A DNA stretch of 64,000 bases, taken from Kocuria turfanensis. Lineage in GTDB: Bacteria > Actinomycetota > Actinomycetes > Actinomycetales > Micrococcaceae. The stretch lies in NCBI RefSeq assembly GCF_001580365.1, contig NZ_CP014480.1:2749954-2813953 (forward strand), given 5' to 3'. Positions within the stretch are counted from its first letter, which is position 1. Each line of letters begins with the position of its first letter. Below the pieces are notes generated by a model. The model made no database searches and had not been told where the DNA came from. It saw nothing but the letters and a program-made list of their open reading frames with translations. Below, piece by piece: positions 7,655 through 15,304 of this stretch. The position numbers and the translations under genes were made by a program.

Positions 7655-10035
7655 GCACCCCGCACCCCGCCCCCGCCGAGCGCTTCGCCACCCCCGGCGG
7701 CGTCCTCACCCTCGAGCCGCTGGCGCTGGACGGGCCCACCGTGGAGCTGCTCCACGCGTGGCTGACCCACCCCCGGTCCCGCTTCTGGGGCCTGCTCGAC
7801 GCCGACCCCGCCACCGTCCGCCGCGCCTTCGAGGCCGTCGCGGCCCACCCCCGCTGCGAGGCCCGGCTGGCCCGCCTGGACGGGGTCCCGCTGGGCGTCG
7901 TGGAGACCTACGACCCCGCCGAGGTGCTGCTCGCCGGCCGCTACGCACACCGCGCCGGCGACGTGGGGATGCACCTGCTCCTCGCCCCGGCCCGGACCCC
8001 GGTGCCCGGCACGAGCGCCGCCCTGATGGCCGCCACGCTGCGCGGGCTGTTCGAGCGGCCCGGGACCCGGCGCGTCGTCGTCGAGCCCGACGTCCGCAAC
8101 GAGGCCGTGCACCGGCTCAACGCCCGGGCGGGCTTCGAGGTCCACGGGCCCCTGCCGCTGCCGGACAAGACGGCGCTGCTCAGCACCTGCACCCGGAAGC
8201 AGTTCGAGGCCTCGGAGCTGGGGGACACCGCCCGCCCGGTCCCGGCCGCCGCCGGCCCCGCCGGCCCCGCCGCGGCCGGCCACCTGGGCCTGCACCCGAT
8301 GCGCGTCGCCCACCGCCACCTGTGCTGCAAGGCCCTGGCCGAGTTCGCCCACGAGCGGCTGGTGCACCCCGAACCGGTCGGCGAGGGCGTCTTCGAGGTC
8401 CGGGCCGGGGCCGCCCGCTACCGGTTCCGGGCGCGGCGCACCGCGCTGGAGCACTGGCTGCTCGACGAGGGCTCGCTGCGCCGCACGGTGGCCGGCGCCG
8501 CCGCCGAGCCCGACGCCCAGGCCCTGGTCACCGAGTTCGCCCCGCAGCTGGGCATCCCCGCGCACCTGCTGGCCACCTACCTCGAGGAGATCGCGAGCAC
8601 CCTCGCCTCCGCGGCCTACAAGCTGGTGCACCGCACCCGCCCGGCGACGGCGCTGGCGGGCGCCGGCTTCCAGGAGGTCGAGGCCGCCATGACCGAGGGG
8701 CACCCCGGCTTCGTGGCCAACAACGGGCGGATCGGCCTGGGCGTCACCGAGCACGACCGGTACGCCCCCGAGGCGGCCCGGCCGGTGCGCCTGGTGTGGG
8801 TGGCCGCGCGCCGCTCGCTCAGCCGCCTGGACACCGGGCGCGGCCTCGACGAGGACGCCCTGTACGCCGCGGAGCTGGACCCCGGGACCCGCGCGCGCTT
8901 CCGGGCCCGGCTGACCGGGCTGGGCCTGGACCCGCGGGACTACCGCTTCCTGCCGGTGCACCCGCACCAGTGGGAGCACCGCGTCACGGTGACCTTCGCC
9001 CCCGACCTCGCCCGCCGGGACCTCGTGCTGCTGGGGGAGGGCGGCGACGAGCACCGCGCCCAGCAGTCGGTGCGCACCTTCTTCAACACGACCCGCCCGG
9101 AGCGGCACTACGTGAAGACGGCCCTGGCCGTGCAGAACATGGGCTTCCTGCGCGGGCTCTCCCCCCGGTACATGCGCGACACCCCCGCGATCAACGACTG
9201 GGTGGCCGAGCTCGTGGCCGCCGATCCGGTGCTGGCCGGGGCCGGGTTCTCGGTCCTGCGGGAGGTCGCCGCGATCGGCTACACCGGGGACGCCTACCAC
9301 CGCGCGGCCGCCTCGGGCCACGGCGAGGAGGGCCCGCACACCAAGATGCTGGCGGCGCTGTGGCGGGAGAGCCCCGTGGGGCGCACCGGGCCGGGGGAGC
9401 GGCTGGCGACCCTCGCGTCCCTGCTGCACGTGGACGCCCTGGGCACCCCGCTGGTCTCCGTGCACGTGCGGGCCTCCGGGCTGAGCGCCGAGGAGTGGGT
9501 CCGGCGGCTGCTGGACGCCTACCTCGCCCCGGTCGCCCGGTGCCTGCTCGCCCACGACCTCGTGTTCATGCCCCACGGCGAGAACGTGGTCCTCGTGCTG
9601 CACGAGCACGTCCCGCGGCGGGCGATCATGAAGGACATCGGTGAGGAGGTCGCCGTGGTCACCGACCGTCCCCTGCCGGAGGGCCTCGACCGGATCCGGC
9701 ACGTCGTGGACCCCGCGACGGCGGCCCTGTCCGTGCACACCGACGTGTTCGACGGCGTGCTGCGCCACCTGGCGGGCCTGCTCGAGGCCGACGGGCTGCT
9801 GGCGGCCGGCGCCTTCTGGGAGCTGGCGGCACGGTGCCTCCACGAGGTGGCCGAAGCCGACCCGGCCGGCGCGGGACGGGTGCCGCTCTTCGCGCCCCGC
9901 TTCGAGCACTCCTGCCTCAACCGGCTGCAGCTGCTCAACACCCTGCAGATGGTCGACCTCACGGACCAGGCCGCGTCCCTGCAGTACGCCGGGACGCTGG
10001 AGAACCCGGTGGCGGCCCCGGTGCCCGTCCGCTGA
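7651..10035 (+). CDS. desD: Fused GNAT-type acyltransferase and IucA/IucC NIS synthetase (DesC-DesD fusion)
   Basis: A 794-residue bifunctional protein. Residues 1 to about 180 form a GNAT/RhbD-like acyltransferase domain (for example VGMHLLLAP, then the late VVVEPDVRNEAVHRLNARAGF), which would acylate N-hydroxycadaverine. A Pro/Ala-rich linker (PAAAGPAGPAAAG) follows at about 195-215. The rest is an NRPS-independent siderophore synthetase with HPMRVAHRH, the substrate loop EGHPGFVANNGRIG, QSVRTFFNTT and VFMPHGENVVLVL, all typical of the IucA/IucC and FhuF-like folds. It would condense hydroxamates into a linear or cyclic desferrioxamine. In Streptomyces these activities are separate proteins (DesC, DesD). 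The ATG overlaps the upstream stop, and a strong terminator follows. Confidence 0.92.
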   Translation: MSTPHPAPAERFATPGGVLTLEPLALDGPTVELLHAWLTHPRSRFWGLLDADPATVRRAFEAVAAHPRCEARLARLDGVPLGVVETYDPAEVLLAGRYAHRAGDVGMHLLLAPARTPVPGTSAALMAATLRGLFERPGTRRVVVEPDVRNEAVHRLNARAGFEVHGPLPLPDKTALLSTCTRKQFEASELGDTARPVPAAAGPAGPAAAGHLGLHPMRVAHRHLCCKALAEFAHERLVHPEPVGEGVFEVRAGAARYRFRARRTALEHWLLDEGSLRRTVAGAAAEPDAQALVTEFAPQLGIPAHLLATYLEEIASTLASAAYKLVHRTRPATALAGAGFQEVEAAMTEGHPGFVANNGRIGLGVTEHDRYAPEAARPVRLVWVAARRSLSRLDTGRGLDEDALYAAELDPGTRARFRARLTGLGLDPRDYRFLPVHPHQWEHRVTVTFAPDLARRDLVLLGEGGDEHRAQQSVRTFFNTTRPERHYVKTALAVQNMGFLRGLSPRYMRDTPAINDWVAELVAADPVLAGAGFSVLREVAAIGYTGDAYHRAAASGHGEEGPHTKMLAALWRESPVGRTGPGERLATLASLLHVDALGTPLVSVHVRASGLSAEEWVRRLLDAYLAPVARCLLAHDLVFMPHGENVVLVLHEHVPRRAIMKDIGEEVAVVTDRPLPEGLDRIRHVVDPATAALSVHTDVFDGVLRHLAGLLEADGLLAAGAFWELAARCLHEVAEADPAGAGRVPLFAPRFEHSCLNRLQLLNTLQMVDLTDQAASLQYAGTLENPVAAPVPVR

Positions 10036-10036
10036 C

Positions 10037-10067
10037 CCGTCCGCCCCGCCCCTTGCGGGGCGGACGG
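10037..10067 (+). terminator. Rho-independent-like hairpin ending the siderophore operon
   Basis: A perfect 13-bp stem (CCGTCCGCCCCGC pairing with GCGGGGCGGACGG) with a 5-nt loop starts one base after the synthetase stop. No U-tract follows, which is usual in high-GC actinobacteria. It can also act for the convergent small gene that ends at 10078. Confidence 0.75.
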
Positions 10068-10077
10068 AGCGGGGGGC

Positions 10078-10341
10078 TCAGGCCGCGTCGCGGGCGTCGA
10101 GCTCGTGCACGACCTCCTGGAGCCGGTCGGTGGTGCAGGGGTGGGGGCCGTCCGGTGCGCTGAGGTACTCCCGGTCGAGCTGGCGGCAGATCCGGGAGTG
10201 CAGCACCTGCAGCTCGTCCATGCTCAGGGCGGCCAGGGCGGCCGGGAACTCCTCGTCCGGGCCCAGGCAGGAGCAGGGCCGGTCGTGCGGGGACGGAGCG
10301 GAGCTGTGGCTGTGCTGGGTCACGGTGGTGGGTGCGCTCAT
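10078..10341 (-). CDS. Small hypothetical protein, 87 residues
   Basis: I do not recognise a family. The ATG start is preceded by AAGGA at good spacing. The N-terminal third is Ser/His/Pro-rich (TQHSHSSAPSPHDRPC) with the pair CSC. The C-terminal part looks helical and charged (SMDELQVLHSRICRQLDREYL and RLQEVVHELDARDAA), so a small soluble helical protein is likely. It converges on the siderophore operon across a hairpin. The open frame extends upstream, but that part is low-complexity and lacks a better ribosome site. Function unknown. Confidence 0.6.
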   Translation of the reverse strand: MSAPTTVTQHSHSSAPSPHDRPCSCLGPDEEFPAALAALSMDELQVLHSRICRQLDREYLSAPDGPHPCTTDRLQEVVHELDARDAA

Positions 10342-11241
10342 GGTGATGTCCTTCGCGGGAAGTGCGGTGCAGATGTGTGGAGAGGGGGCCGCACCCGATG
10401 CGCGGGTGGCGGCCCGAGGGGACGCGGTGATGGTCACGGTGAGGGTCGCAGTGCAGAGAAAGCGGCGGTGCCCGGTCCGTCGACCCGTTCATCGGGGAAG
10501 GACGGGTGGTCCGGAGGAGCCACCGGCGGGGGCGCGCGGGACGAGGGCGCAGGGACGGCGGTCCGGGATCTCCTGGTGTGCAGCCGCCACGGGGAAAGGC
10601 CGTGTGCTCGACCTGCCTCCACGGTAGGCGAGACCGCCGGTATTGGCCATCCCGACGCCGCCCGCCCGGCGCTTCCGGGCGGAGGGGCCGTGGTTCCCTG
10701 CGCGTCCCGGCCGGCTCGTGTATGCTTTCTCGGTTGTCGGATTTCTCGTTCCCGCCCGTCCGGCGGTCCGCCCCGTCCGGGCGCAGCAGGACCTCCGTAC
10801 GGCCGGCCACGGCACGCATCGCAGCGTCCGGGTTCCCCTGACGCGGGGAACCGGCCGTGGTCCCGGACGACAGGCCGCACTCGAGGAGCGGACCGCGCAA
10901 CGGGTCGACGCCACCGAGGGCGTCGGCCGCAACACCCCGGCGGACCGCTCGCAGGACGTGCACGCACGTCCCGGTGACCGACTCCGGCGGTGCCGCTTCC
11001 TCGGGGAGCACCGGCCCACCGAGGCCGACACCCGCTCGTCGCTCCGCACCCGGTGCTGCGGTGCCCGTGCTCCAGCACTGCCACGGCACCCGACGGCGCC
11101 TCGAACCCGGCAGCGCCCTGCACCCTCCGGGCCGCACGGCCCGTCCGCTCGGCCCCTCGGGCCGGCCGGCGTCGCCGGCCCGCCCGTTCCGCACCGGCGA
11201 CCACCACGGTCGCCGGTCCCCCATCCTTGAAAGTTCTCATC
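10342..11241. other. 900-bp stretch without a convincing gene
   Basis: Several overlapping open frames exist on both strands, but all are Arg/Pro/Gly-rich and none shows a domain. One AT-rich island (about 10717-10760) stands out, with GTGTATGCTTTC (an extended -10-like TGTATGCT) and two CTTTCTCG/ATTTCTCG repeats. It could be a promoter for the STAS-like gene, with a long leader, or for the leftward small gene. Nothing else could be identified. Confidence 0.5.
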
Positions 11242-11592
11242 ATGAAACACACCATGTCCGTCCTGGTCCAGGTGGACCTCGACGCCACCGACGTCCGCGT
11301 CCTCGTCACGGGATGCCTCACGGAGGCCAACCAGCACGTGCTCCAGCCCGTGATCGGACGCGCCCGCACGCTCGGCCCCGCCGTGCACGTGCGGGTCGAC
11401 CTGGACTCCGTCCGGCACCTGCAGCCCGCCGCGGTGACGCTGCTGCGCGCGGCCGTCGACCACGAGGCGGCCTCGCCCGGTCTCGGGGCCGTGAGCATCA
11501 GCGCTCCCGCCGGGCCCCGCGCCCATCCGCTGGGGGAGCTGCCGGTCCGACCGCTCCGGGACCCCGCGCCCCGCACCGCCGTGGCCGCCTGA
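11242..11592 (+). CDS. STAS-domain-like small protein
   Basis: A 116-residue protein whose first 80 residues show the alternating strand/helix pattern of STAS (anti-sigma-factor antagonist) domains: VDLDATDVRVLVTGCLTEAN, then LGPAVHVRVDLDSVRHLQPAAVTLLR. The usual phosphorylatable Ser/Thr of the D-(S/T)-x-G loop is not obvious, as the loop reads DSVRHLQPA. Regulation may therefore differ or be absent. The C-terminal tail is Pro-rich and not conserved. No partner anti-sigma kinase gene lies nearby. The assignment rests on pattern only and the ribosome site is weak (GAAAG). Confidence 0.6.
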   Translation: MKHTMSVLVQVDLDATDVRVLVTGCLTEANQHVLQPVIGRARTLGPAVHVRVDLDSVRHLQPAAVTLLRAAVDHEAASPGLGAVSISAPAGPRAHPLGELPVRPLRDPAPRTAVAA

Positions 11593-11636
11593 GCGGCCCC
11601 GGCTCCGTTCCGCACTCCGCCGCCGGAGCCGGCGGT

Positions 11637-11659
11637 GTCCCCGCGTCGACGCCGGGGAC
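11637..11659 (+). terminator. Possible hairpin after the STAS-like gene
   Basis: GTCCCCG and CGGGGAC form a 7-bp stem around a 9-nt loop. It directly follows another GC-rich inverted repeat (CGCCGGAGCCGGCG), so termination here is plausible but not strong. Confidence 0.35.
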
Positions 11660-11740
11660 TCCTCCTGCGCCGGGCGGACGTGCGCACCGCGGGACCCGCG
11701 GCGAGTGGCGTTTCCGCGGGTCCTGGCCCAGGATTGAGCG

Positions 11741-12844
11741 GTGCCCGACGACCGTTCCGCCACCGCCGCCGATCCCGATGCCGCCCACGAGCCCGTGCCG
11801 GAGCTGCTGGTCGGCCTCGTCCTCTCGCCCCAGATCGCCGGCGTCCTGCCCCGGGACCTCGCCGGCTCCCTGCCCGGCCCGCTGCGCGAGCGCTATCCCG
11901 GGGTGCGCTGGCGCGTGGCCGCGGCCGAGGACCGGCTGGTGGTCCCGCCGGCCGACGGGCTCGACCTGTTGGAGGCCGCCCGCGACCGGATGCTCGACGA
12001 GGACTGGGACCTCGTCGTCGTCCTCACGGACGTCCCCCTCAAGGACGGCCGCAGCCCGGTGCTCACGCAGCTGAGTCCCGTGCACGGCGTGGGCCTCGTC
12101 GCCGTCCCGGCCCTCGGACCGGTGCACGTGGGGCAGAAGGTCCGGCAGACCGTGGTCCGGGTGGTCGGCCACCTGCTGGGCCACGACGCCGAGGACGCGG
12201 ACGACGCCGAGGCGCAGGAGGAGCTCGTCCGGCGCGCCCGGCAGCGCGCGGAGGACCTCGAGGACCGCCCGGAGGACAACGCCGTGCAGTTCACCGCCCG
12301 GGTGCTGGGCGGCAACGTGCGCCTGCTGCTGGGGATGATCCGGGCCAACCGGCCCTGGACCCTGGTGGTGCGGCTGTCCCGGCTGCTCGCCCTGGCCGCG
12401 GCCACCGGGGTGCTGACCCTGGTGGCCTCGGACCTGTGGCTGCTCGCCGCCGCCTACGGGCCGTGGCGCCTGGGACTGCTGGGCCTGCTCTCGGTGGGTG
12501 CGGTGACCGGTGCGCTGATCGTGGGCGCCCGGCTCTGGGAGCGTCCGCGACGGCCCGCCGAGCGCGAGCAGGTGGCGCTGTTCAACCTGGCCACGGCCGC
12601 GACCGTGGCCATCGGCGTGGCCGTGTTCTACGCCGCGGTCTTCGCCCTGTCCTGGCTCGGCGCCCTGCTGCTCGTGGACGGCGACGTCTTCGCAGCGGTG
12701 ATCGGCGCCCCGGCCGGGGCGGCCGAGTACGGCAAGCTGGCGTGGCTGACGGCCACGCTCGCCACCGTGGGCGGGGCCCTCGGCGCCGGGCTCGAGGACG
12801 ACGACGCCGTGCGCGCCGCCGCGTACACCCGCTCGGAGCCCTGA
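11741..12844 (+). CDS. Conserved-type membrane protein of unknown function, 367 residues
   Basis: I do not recognise a named family. About 150 N-terminal residues look soluble (LLVGLVLSPQIAGVLPRDL, then DWDLVVVLTDVPLKDG). A charged stretch near 150-180 (DAEDADDAEAQEEL) follows, then four or five hydrophobic segments between about 205 and 345 separated by ERPRRPAEREQ. The start is GTG. The gene stands alone on the plus strand and converges on the flavodoxin-domain gene; both stop codons lie in one palindrome. A tail-anchored sensor or transporter accessory role would be speculation. Confidence 0.75.
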   Translation: MPDDRSATAADPDAAHEPVPELLVGLVLSPQIAGVLPRDLAGSLPGPLRERYPGVRWRVAAAEDRLVVPPADGLDLLEAARDRMLDEDWDLVVVLTDVPLKDGRSPVLTQLSPVHGVGLVAVPALGPVHVGQKVRQTVVRVVGHLLGHDAEDADDAEAQEELVRRARQRAEDLEDRPEDNAVQFTARVLGGNVRLLLGMIRANRPWTLVVRLSRLLALAAATGVLTLVASDLWLLAAAYGPWRLGLLGLLSVGAVTGALIVGARLWERPRRPAEREQVALFNLATAATVAIGVAVFYAAVFALSWLGALLLVDGDVFAAVIGAPAGAAEYGKLAWLTATLATVGGALGAGLEDDDAVRAAAYTRSEP

Positions 12845-12859
12845 GCGCCGCGGCGCTCA
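12842..12859. terminator. 18-bp perfect palindrome spanning two convergent stop codons
   Basis: TGAGCGCCGCGGCGCTCA is self-complementary. Its left TGA is the stop of the plus-strand membrane protein and its right TCA is the stop of the minus-strand flavodoxin-domain gene. It may be a compact bidirectional terminator, though without a loop it would have to form a smaller hairpin. Confidence 0.5.
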
Positions 12860-13393
12860 GCCGCCGGAGCGGAGCTCCGCGGCGATCCCCTCGGCCCAGG
12901 CGTCGATCGCCGGCCAGTCGCGGAAGTCGCCCGCCGGGGTGGCCTCCCTCGCCGCGGGCAGGTGGCGGGTCAACCGCTCACCGAGGCCGATCGGCGGGGC
13001 GTCGGGGTCGTAGGCCCCGCGGAAGACCTGCTCCCCGCGGGGGTGCAGCAGCGCGGTGAGCTCGTCGAACTCCTTCGGCCGGGCGGCCTCCAGGACGTCC
13101 TCGCCCTCCGCGTCCACGCGGTCGGTGCCCAGCGGGCCGCTGCTGAAGAGCCAGACCGGCCGGTCGGCCAGCTCCTCGCGGTGGCGCCGGGCGAAGACGG
13201 TGGCGTCCTTGAGCCAGTGGAACATGTAGGCGGCGCCGCCGAGCACGACCGCGTCGTAGGGTGCGAGGTCGCGGACGTCGGCCACGGGGCGGGCCTCGGC
13301 GGGAAGGCCCGCCCCGCGCAGGGCCCCGGCGATGCGCTCGGCGATCCCTGCGGTGGCGCCGTGCCGGGTGGCGTAGGCGACGAGGACGTTCAT
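12857..13393 (-). CDS. Flavodoxin-domain protein (HemG-like)
   Basis: A 178-residue single-domain flavodoxin. The FMN phosphate loop ATRHGATAGIAE is at about residues 7-18, the core strand YDAVVLGGAAYMFHWLKDA follows at about 50-68, and WLFSSGPLG binds near the isoalloxazine ring. Homologues include menaquinone-dependent protoporphyrinogen oxidase (HemG) and actinobacterial short flavodoxins; which applies here is open. The ATG start has GAAGGA at about 7 nt. It is monocistronic. A typical redox carrier or quinone-linked oxidase role in the cytoplasm is likely. Confidence 0.85.
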   Translation of the reverse strand: MNVLVAYATRHGATAGIAERIAGALRGAGLPAEARPVADVRDLAPYDAVVLGGAAYMFHWLKDATVFARRHREELADRPVWLFSSGPLGTDRVDAEGEDVLEAARPKEFDELTALLHPRGEQVFRGAYDPDAPPIGLGERLTRHLPAAREATPAGDFRDWPAIDAWAEGIAAELRSGG

Positions 13394-13550
13394 GGTGGAT
13401 CCTTCCGCTCGGCGGGCGTGCTTCCAGTCTCCGCCGCGCCGCGGCCGCGCTCCAGGACACGGCCCAGGGTGACGCAGTGCGTCGCAGCCACAGTGATCAG
13501 TAGACTTGGTGTCCCCGGCGTGGTCCGGGAACTCATCCCGGGAGGACACG

Positions 13551-14567
13551 ATGACCGCCACGCAGCAGACCTCGCCCACGCCCCGCACCCCGCGCCGGCC
13601 GCGGCTCCGGCGCAGCAACTGCCACCGCCCCGGCATCACGCGCCGCGGCCACGGGAAGGGCTTCGTGTACCGGCACGCGGACGGGACCAAGGTGGAGGCG
13701 CCCGAGGAGCTCGAGCGGATCCGGGGCCTGGCGATCCCCCCGGCCTGGAAGAACGTGTGGATCAGCCCGCAGCCCAACGGCCACATCCAGGCCACCGGGA
13801 TGGACGACGCCGGGCGGCGCCAGTACGTCTACCACCCCCGGTGGCGGGAGCTGAAGGACCGGGAGAAGTTCGACCGGGTCCTGGACTTCGGCGACACCCT
13901 GCCCCGGGCCCGGCCGGCGGTGACGCGGCTGCTGCGCGCGGAGGGCCCCACGGAGGAGAAGGCGTGCGCCGCGGCCTTCCGCCTCATGGACGACGCGGCC
14001 CTGCGGATCGGCAACGAGGAGTACGCCCAGTCCAACGGCTCCTACGGGGTGACCACCCTGCTGGTGCGGCACGTGCGGGTGGACGGGGACGACGTGCACC
14101 TGGACTTCCCCGGCAAGAGCGGGCACCAGTGGTCGCTGACCCTCCGGGACGCCGACCTCGCCGCCGCGCTGGCCCCCATGCTCGGGCGGGATCCGGACGA
14201 GCCGGCCCTGGCCTACCGGGACGAGGACGGGCAGTGGGCCACCATCACCAGCGCCCGGCTCAACGACTTCGTCCGGGACCGGTGCGGGCAGGACTTCACC
14301 GCCAAGGACTTCCGCACGTGGCAGGGCACGGTGAGCGCCGCCCTCGCGCTGGCCGCCCGCGCGGACACGCGCCCCAGCCAGAGCGCCCGCAGGAAGGCCG
14401 TCTCCGCGGCCATGCGGGAGGTCGCCGAGCACCTGGGGAACACCCCCACGGTGGCCCGCAGCTCCTACGTGGACCCGCGGGTGGTCGACCGCTTCCACCA
14501 CGGGGAGACCATCGACGCCGACACCTACCGGGCGGCCGAGCGGAACCTGCGCTCGTTCCTGTCCTGA
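13551..14567 (+). CDS. DNA topoisomerase IB (poxvirus/bacterial type)
   Basis: A 338-residue type IB topoisomerase that relaxes supercoils through a 3-prime phosphotyrosyl intermediate. The N-terminal domain has PPAWKNVWISPQPNGHIQATG. The catalytic domain has RLMDDAALRIGNEEYA, TLLVRHVRV and KDFRTWQGTVSAA, and the nucleophile Tyr306 is in SSYVDPRV. The basic N-terminus (PRRPRLRRSNCHRPGITR) may contact DNA. The ATG is preceded by GGGAGG. Bacterial members are accessory rather than essential. The length is normal, and a hairpin follows at 14611-14639. Confidence 0.95.
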   Translation: MTATQQTSPTPRTPRRPRLRRSNCHRPGITRRGHGKGFVYRHADGTKVEAPEELERIRGLAIPPAWKNVWISPQPNGHIQATGMDDAGRRQYVYHPRWRELKDREKFDRVLDFGDTLPRARPAVTRLLRAEGPTEEKACAAAFRLMDDAALRIGNEEYAQSNGSYGVTTLLVRHVRVDGDDVHLDFPGKSGHQWSLTLRDADLAAALAPMLGRDPDEPALAYRDEDGQWATITSARLNDFVRDRCGQDFTAKDFRTWQGTVSAALALAARADTRPSQSARRKAVSAAMREVAEHLGNTPTVARSSYVDPRVVDRFHHGETIDADTYRAAERNLRSFLS

Positions 14568-14610
14568 GGCGGTTCCGCCCGCACGGCCTGGCCGAGGGCA
14601 CGGCAGGACG

Positions 14611-14639
14611 GGACGGGACCTCACCGCGAGGCCCCGTCC
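14611..14639 (+). terminator. Hairpin after the topoisomerase gene
   Basis: Twelve-base arms (GGACGGGACCTC and GAGGCCCCGTCC, one mismatch) flank a 5-nt loop. It lies between the plus-strand topoisomerase and the convergent pseudogene and may serve both. Confidence 0.6.
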
Positions 14640-14645
14640 CCGGGC

Positions 14646-15200
14646 TCAGGAGAGCTCGACGTAGGTGGCCGAGTGCCCGAAGCCCACGACGTCGTCGCGG
14701 CCGTCGCCGTTCACGTCCCCGAGCAGGCGCGGGTACCGTGCCGGGTCCCAGCCGTCCGCCCAGCCGAAGGAGGTGGACGCCAGCTCCGGTCCGACGAAGA
14801 CGTTGTCGTCCCCGTAGGCCACGTGCACGCCCGCGTTGCCGAAGCCGACCACGTCCAGGATCCCGTCGCCGTCGATGTAGGCCAGGTCCCGGGGATGCCG
14901 GTCCACGCGCCATCCCTGGGCGGTGCCGAAGTCGGCGAGCTCCAGCGAGACCGGCAGGTACTTCGGCTCGCCGGGGCCGGAGGGCCGGGAGTGGGCGGCC
15001 AGGACGCCGCCGCGGCCGAACCCGACGACGTCCGGCGGCAGGTGGCCGCTGACGTTGCCGACCTCCCGGGGGTGCTGGTCGACCCGCCAGCCCTGGGCGT
15101 GGCCGAAGTCGCGGATCTCCAGTGCGGGCTGGGTGAACGTGTCGCCCAGGGCGGAGACGTAGGAGACGTACGTGCCGGCGTCCCCGATGGTGCCACCAGT
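14646..15200 (-). pseudogene. 5-prime-truncated FG-GAP/VCBS-type repeat protein remnant
   Basis: One minus-strand frame encodes three tandem repeats of about 55-60 residues with the pattern DFG-x-AQGWRVD-x-HPR followed by DVVGFG. The last two keep IDGDGILDVVGFG and VNGDGRDDVVGFG, the calcium-binding loop style of FG-GAP/VCBS repeats. The frame is closed by TAG about 3 nt before the first readable residue, and it has no ATG or GTG until 14906. The first repeat has VSGHLPPDVVGFG where the others have DGDG. This looks like the C-terminal fragment of a secreted beta-propeller-like protein whose 5-prime end was deleted. A short product from GTG 14906 (86 residues) is possible but unlikely to fold. 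Confidence 0.7.
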
Positions 15201-15304
15201 CTAGATCCGGTCGTATGCACTCGTTAAGAGTTCTCCGCGCCGTGCGGAATCGTTGTTCCGGGCCTCACCTGCGGCGGGGCCGCCGTCCCGGGGCCCGGAG
15301 CGCG

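Noticed and set aside
10643..11230. 195-residue open frame on the plus strand in the gene-poor region
   Set aside because: Arg/Pro/Thr-rich throughout with no domain and no ribosome site; several equally long frames overlap it on both strands, as expected in GC-rich DNA.
11242..11592. STAS protein as part of a sigma-B type partner-switching operon
   Set aside because: No anti-sigma kinase, phosphatase or sigma factor lies nearby and the phospho-acceptor loop is atypical.
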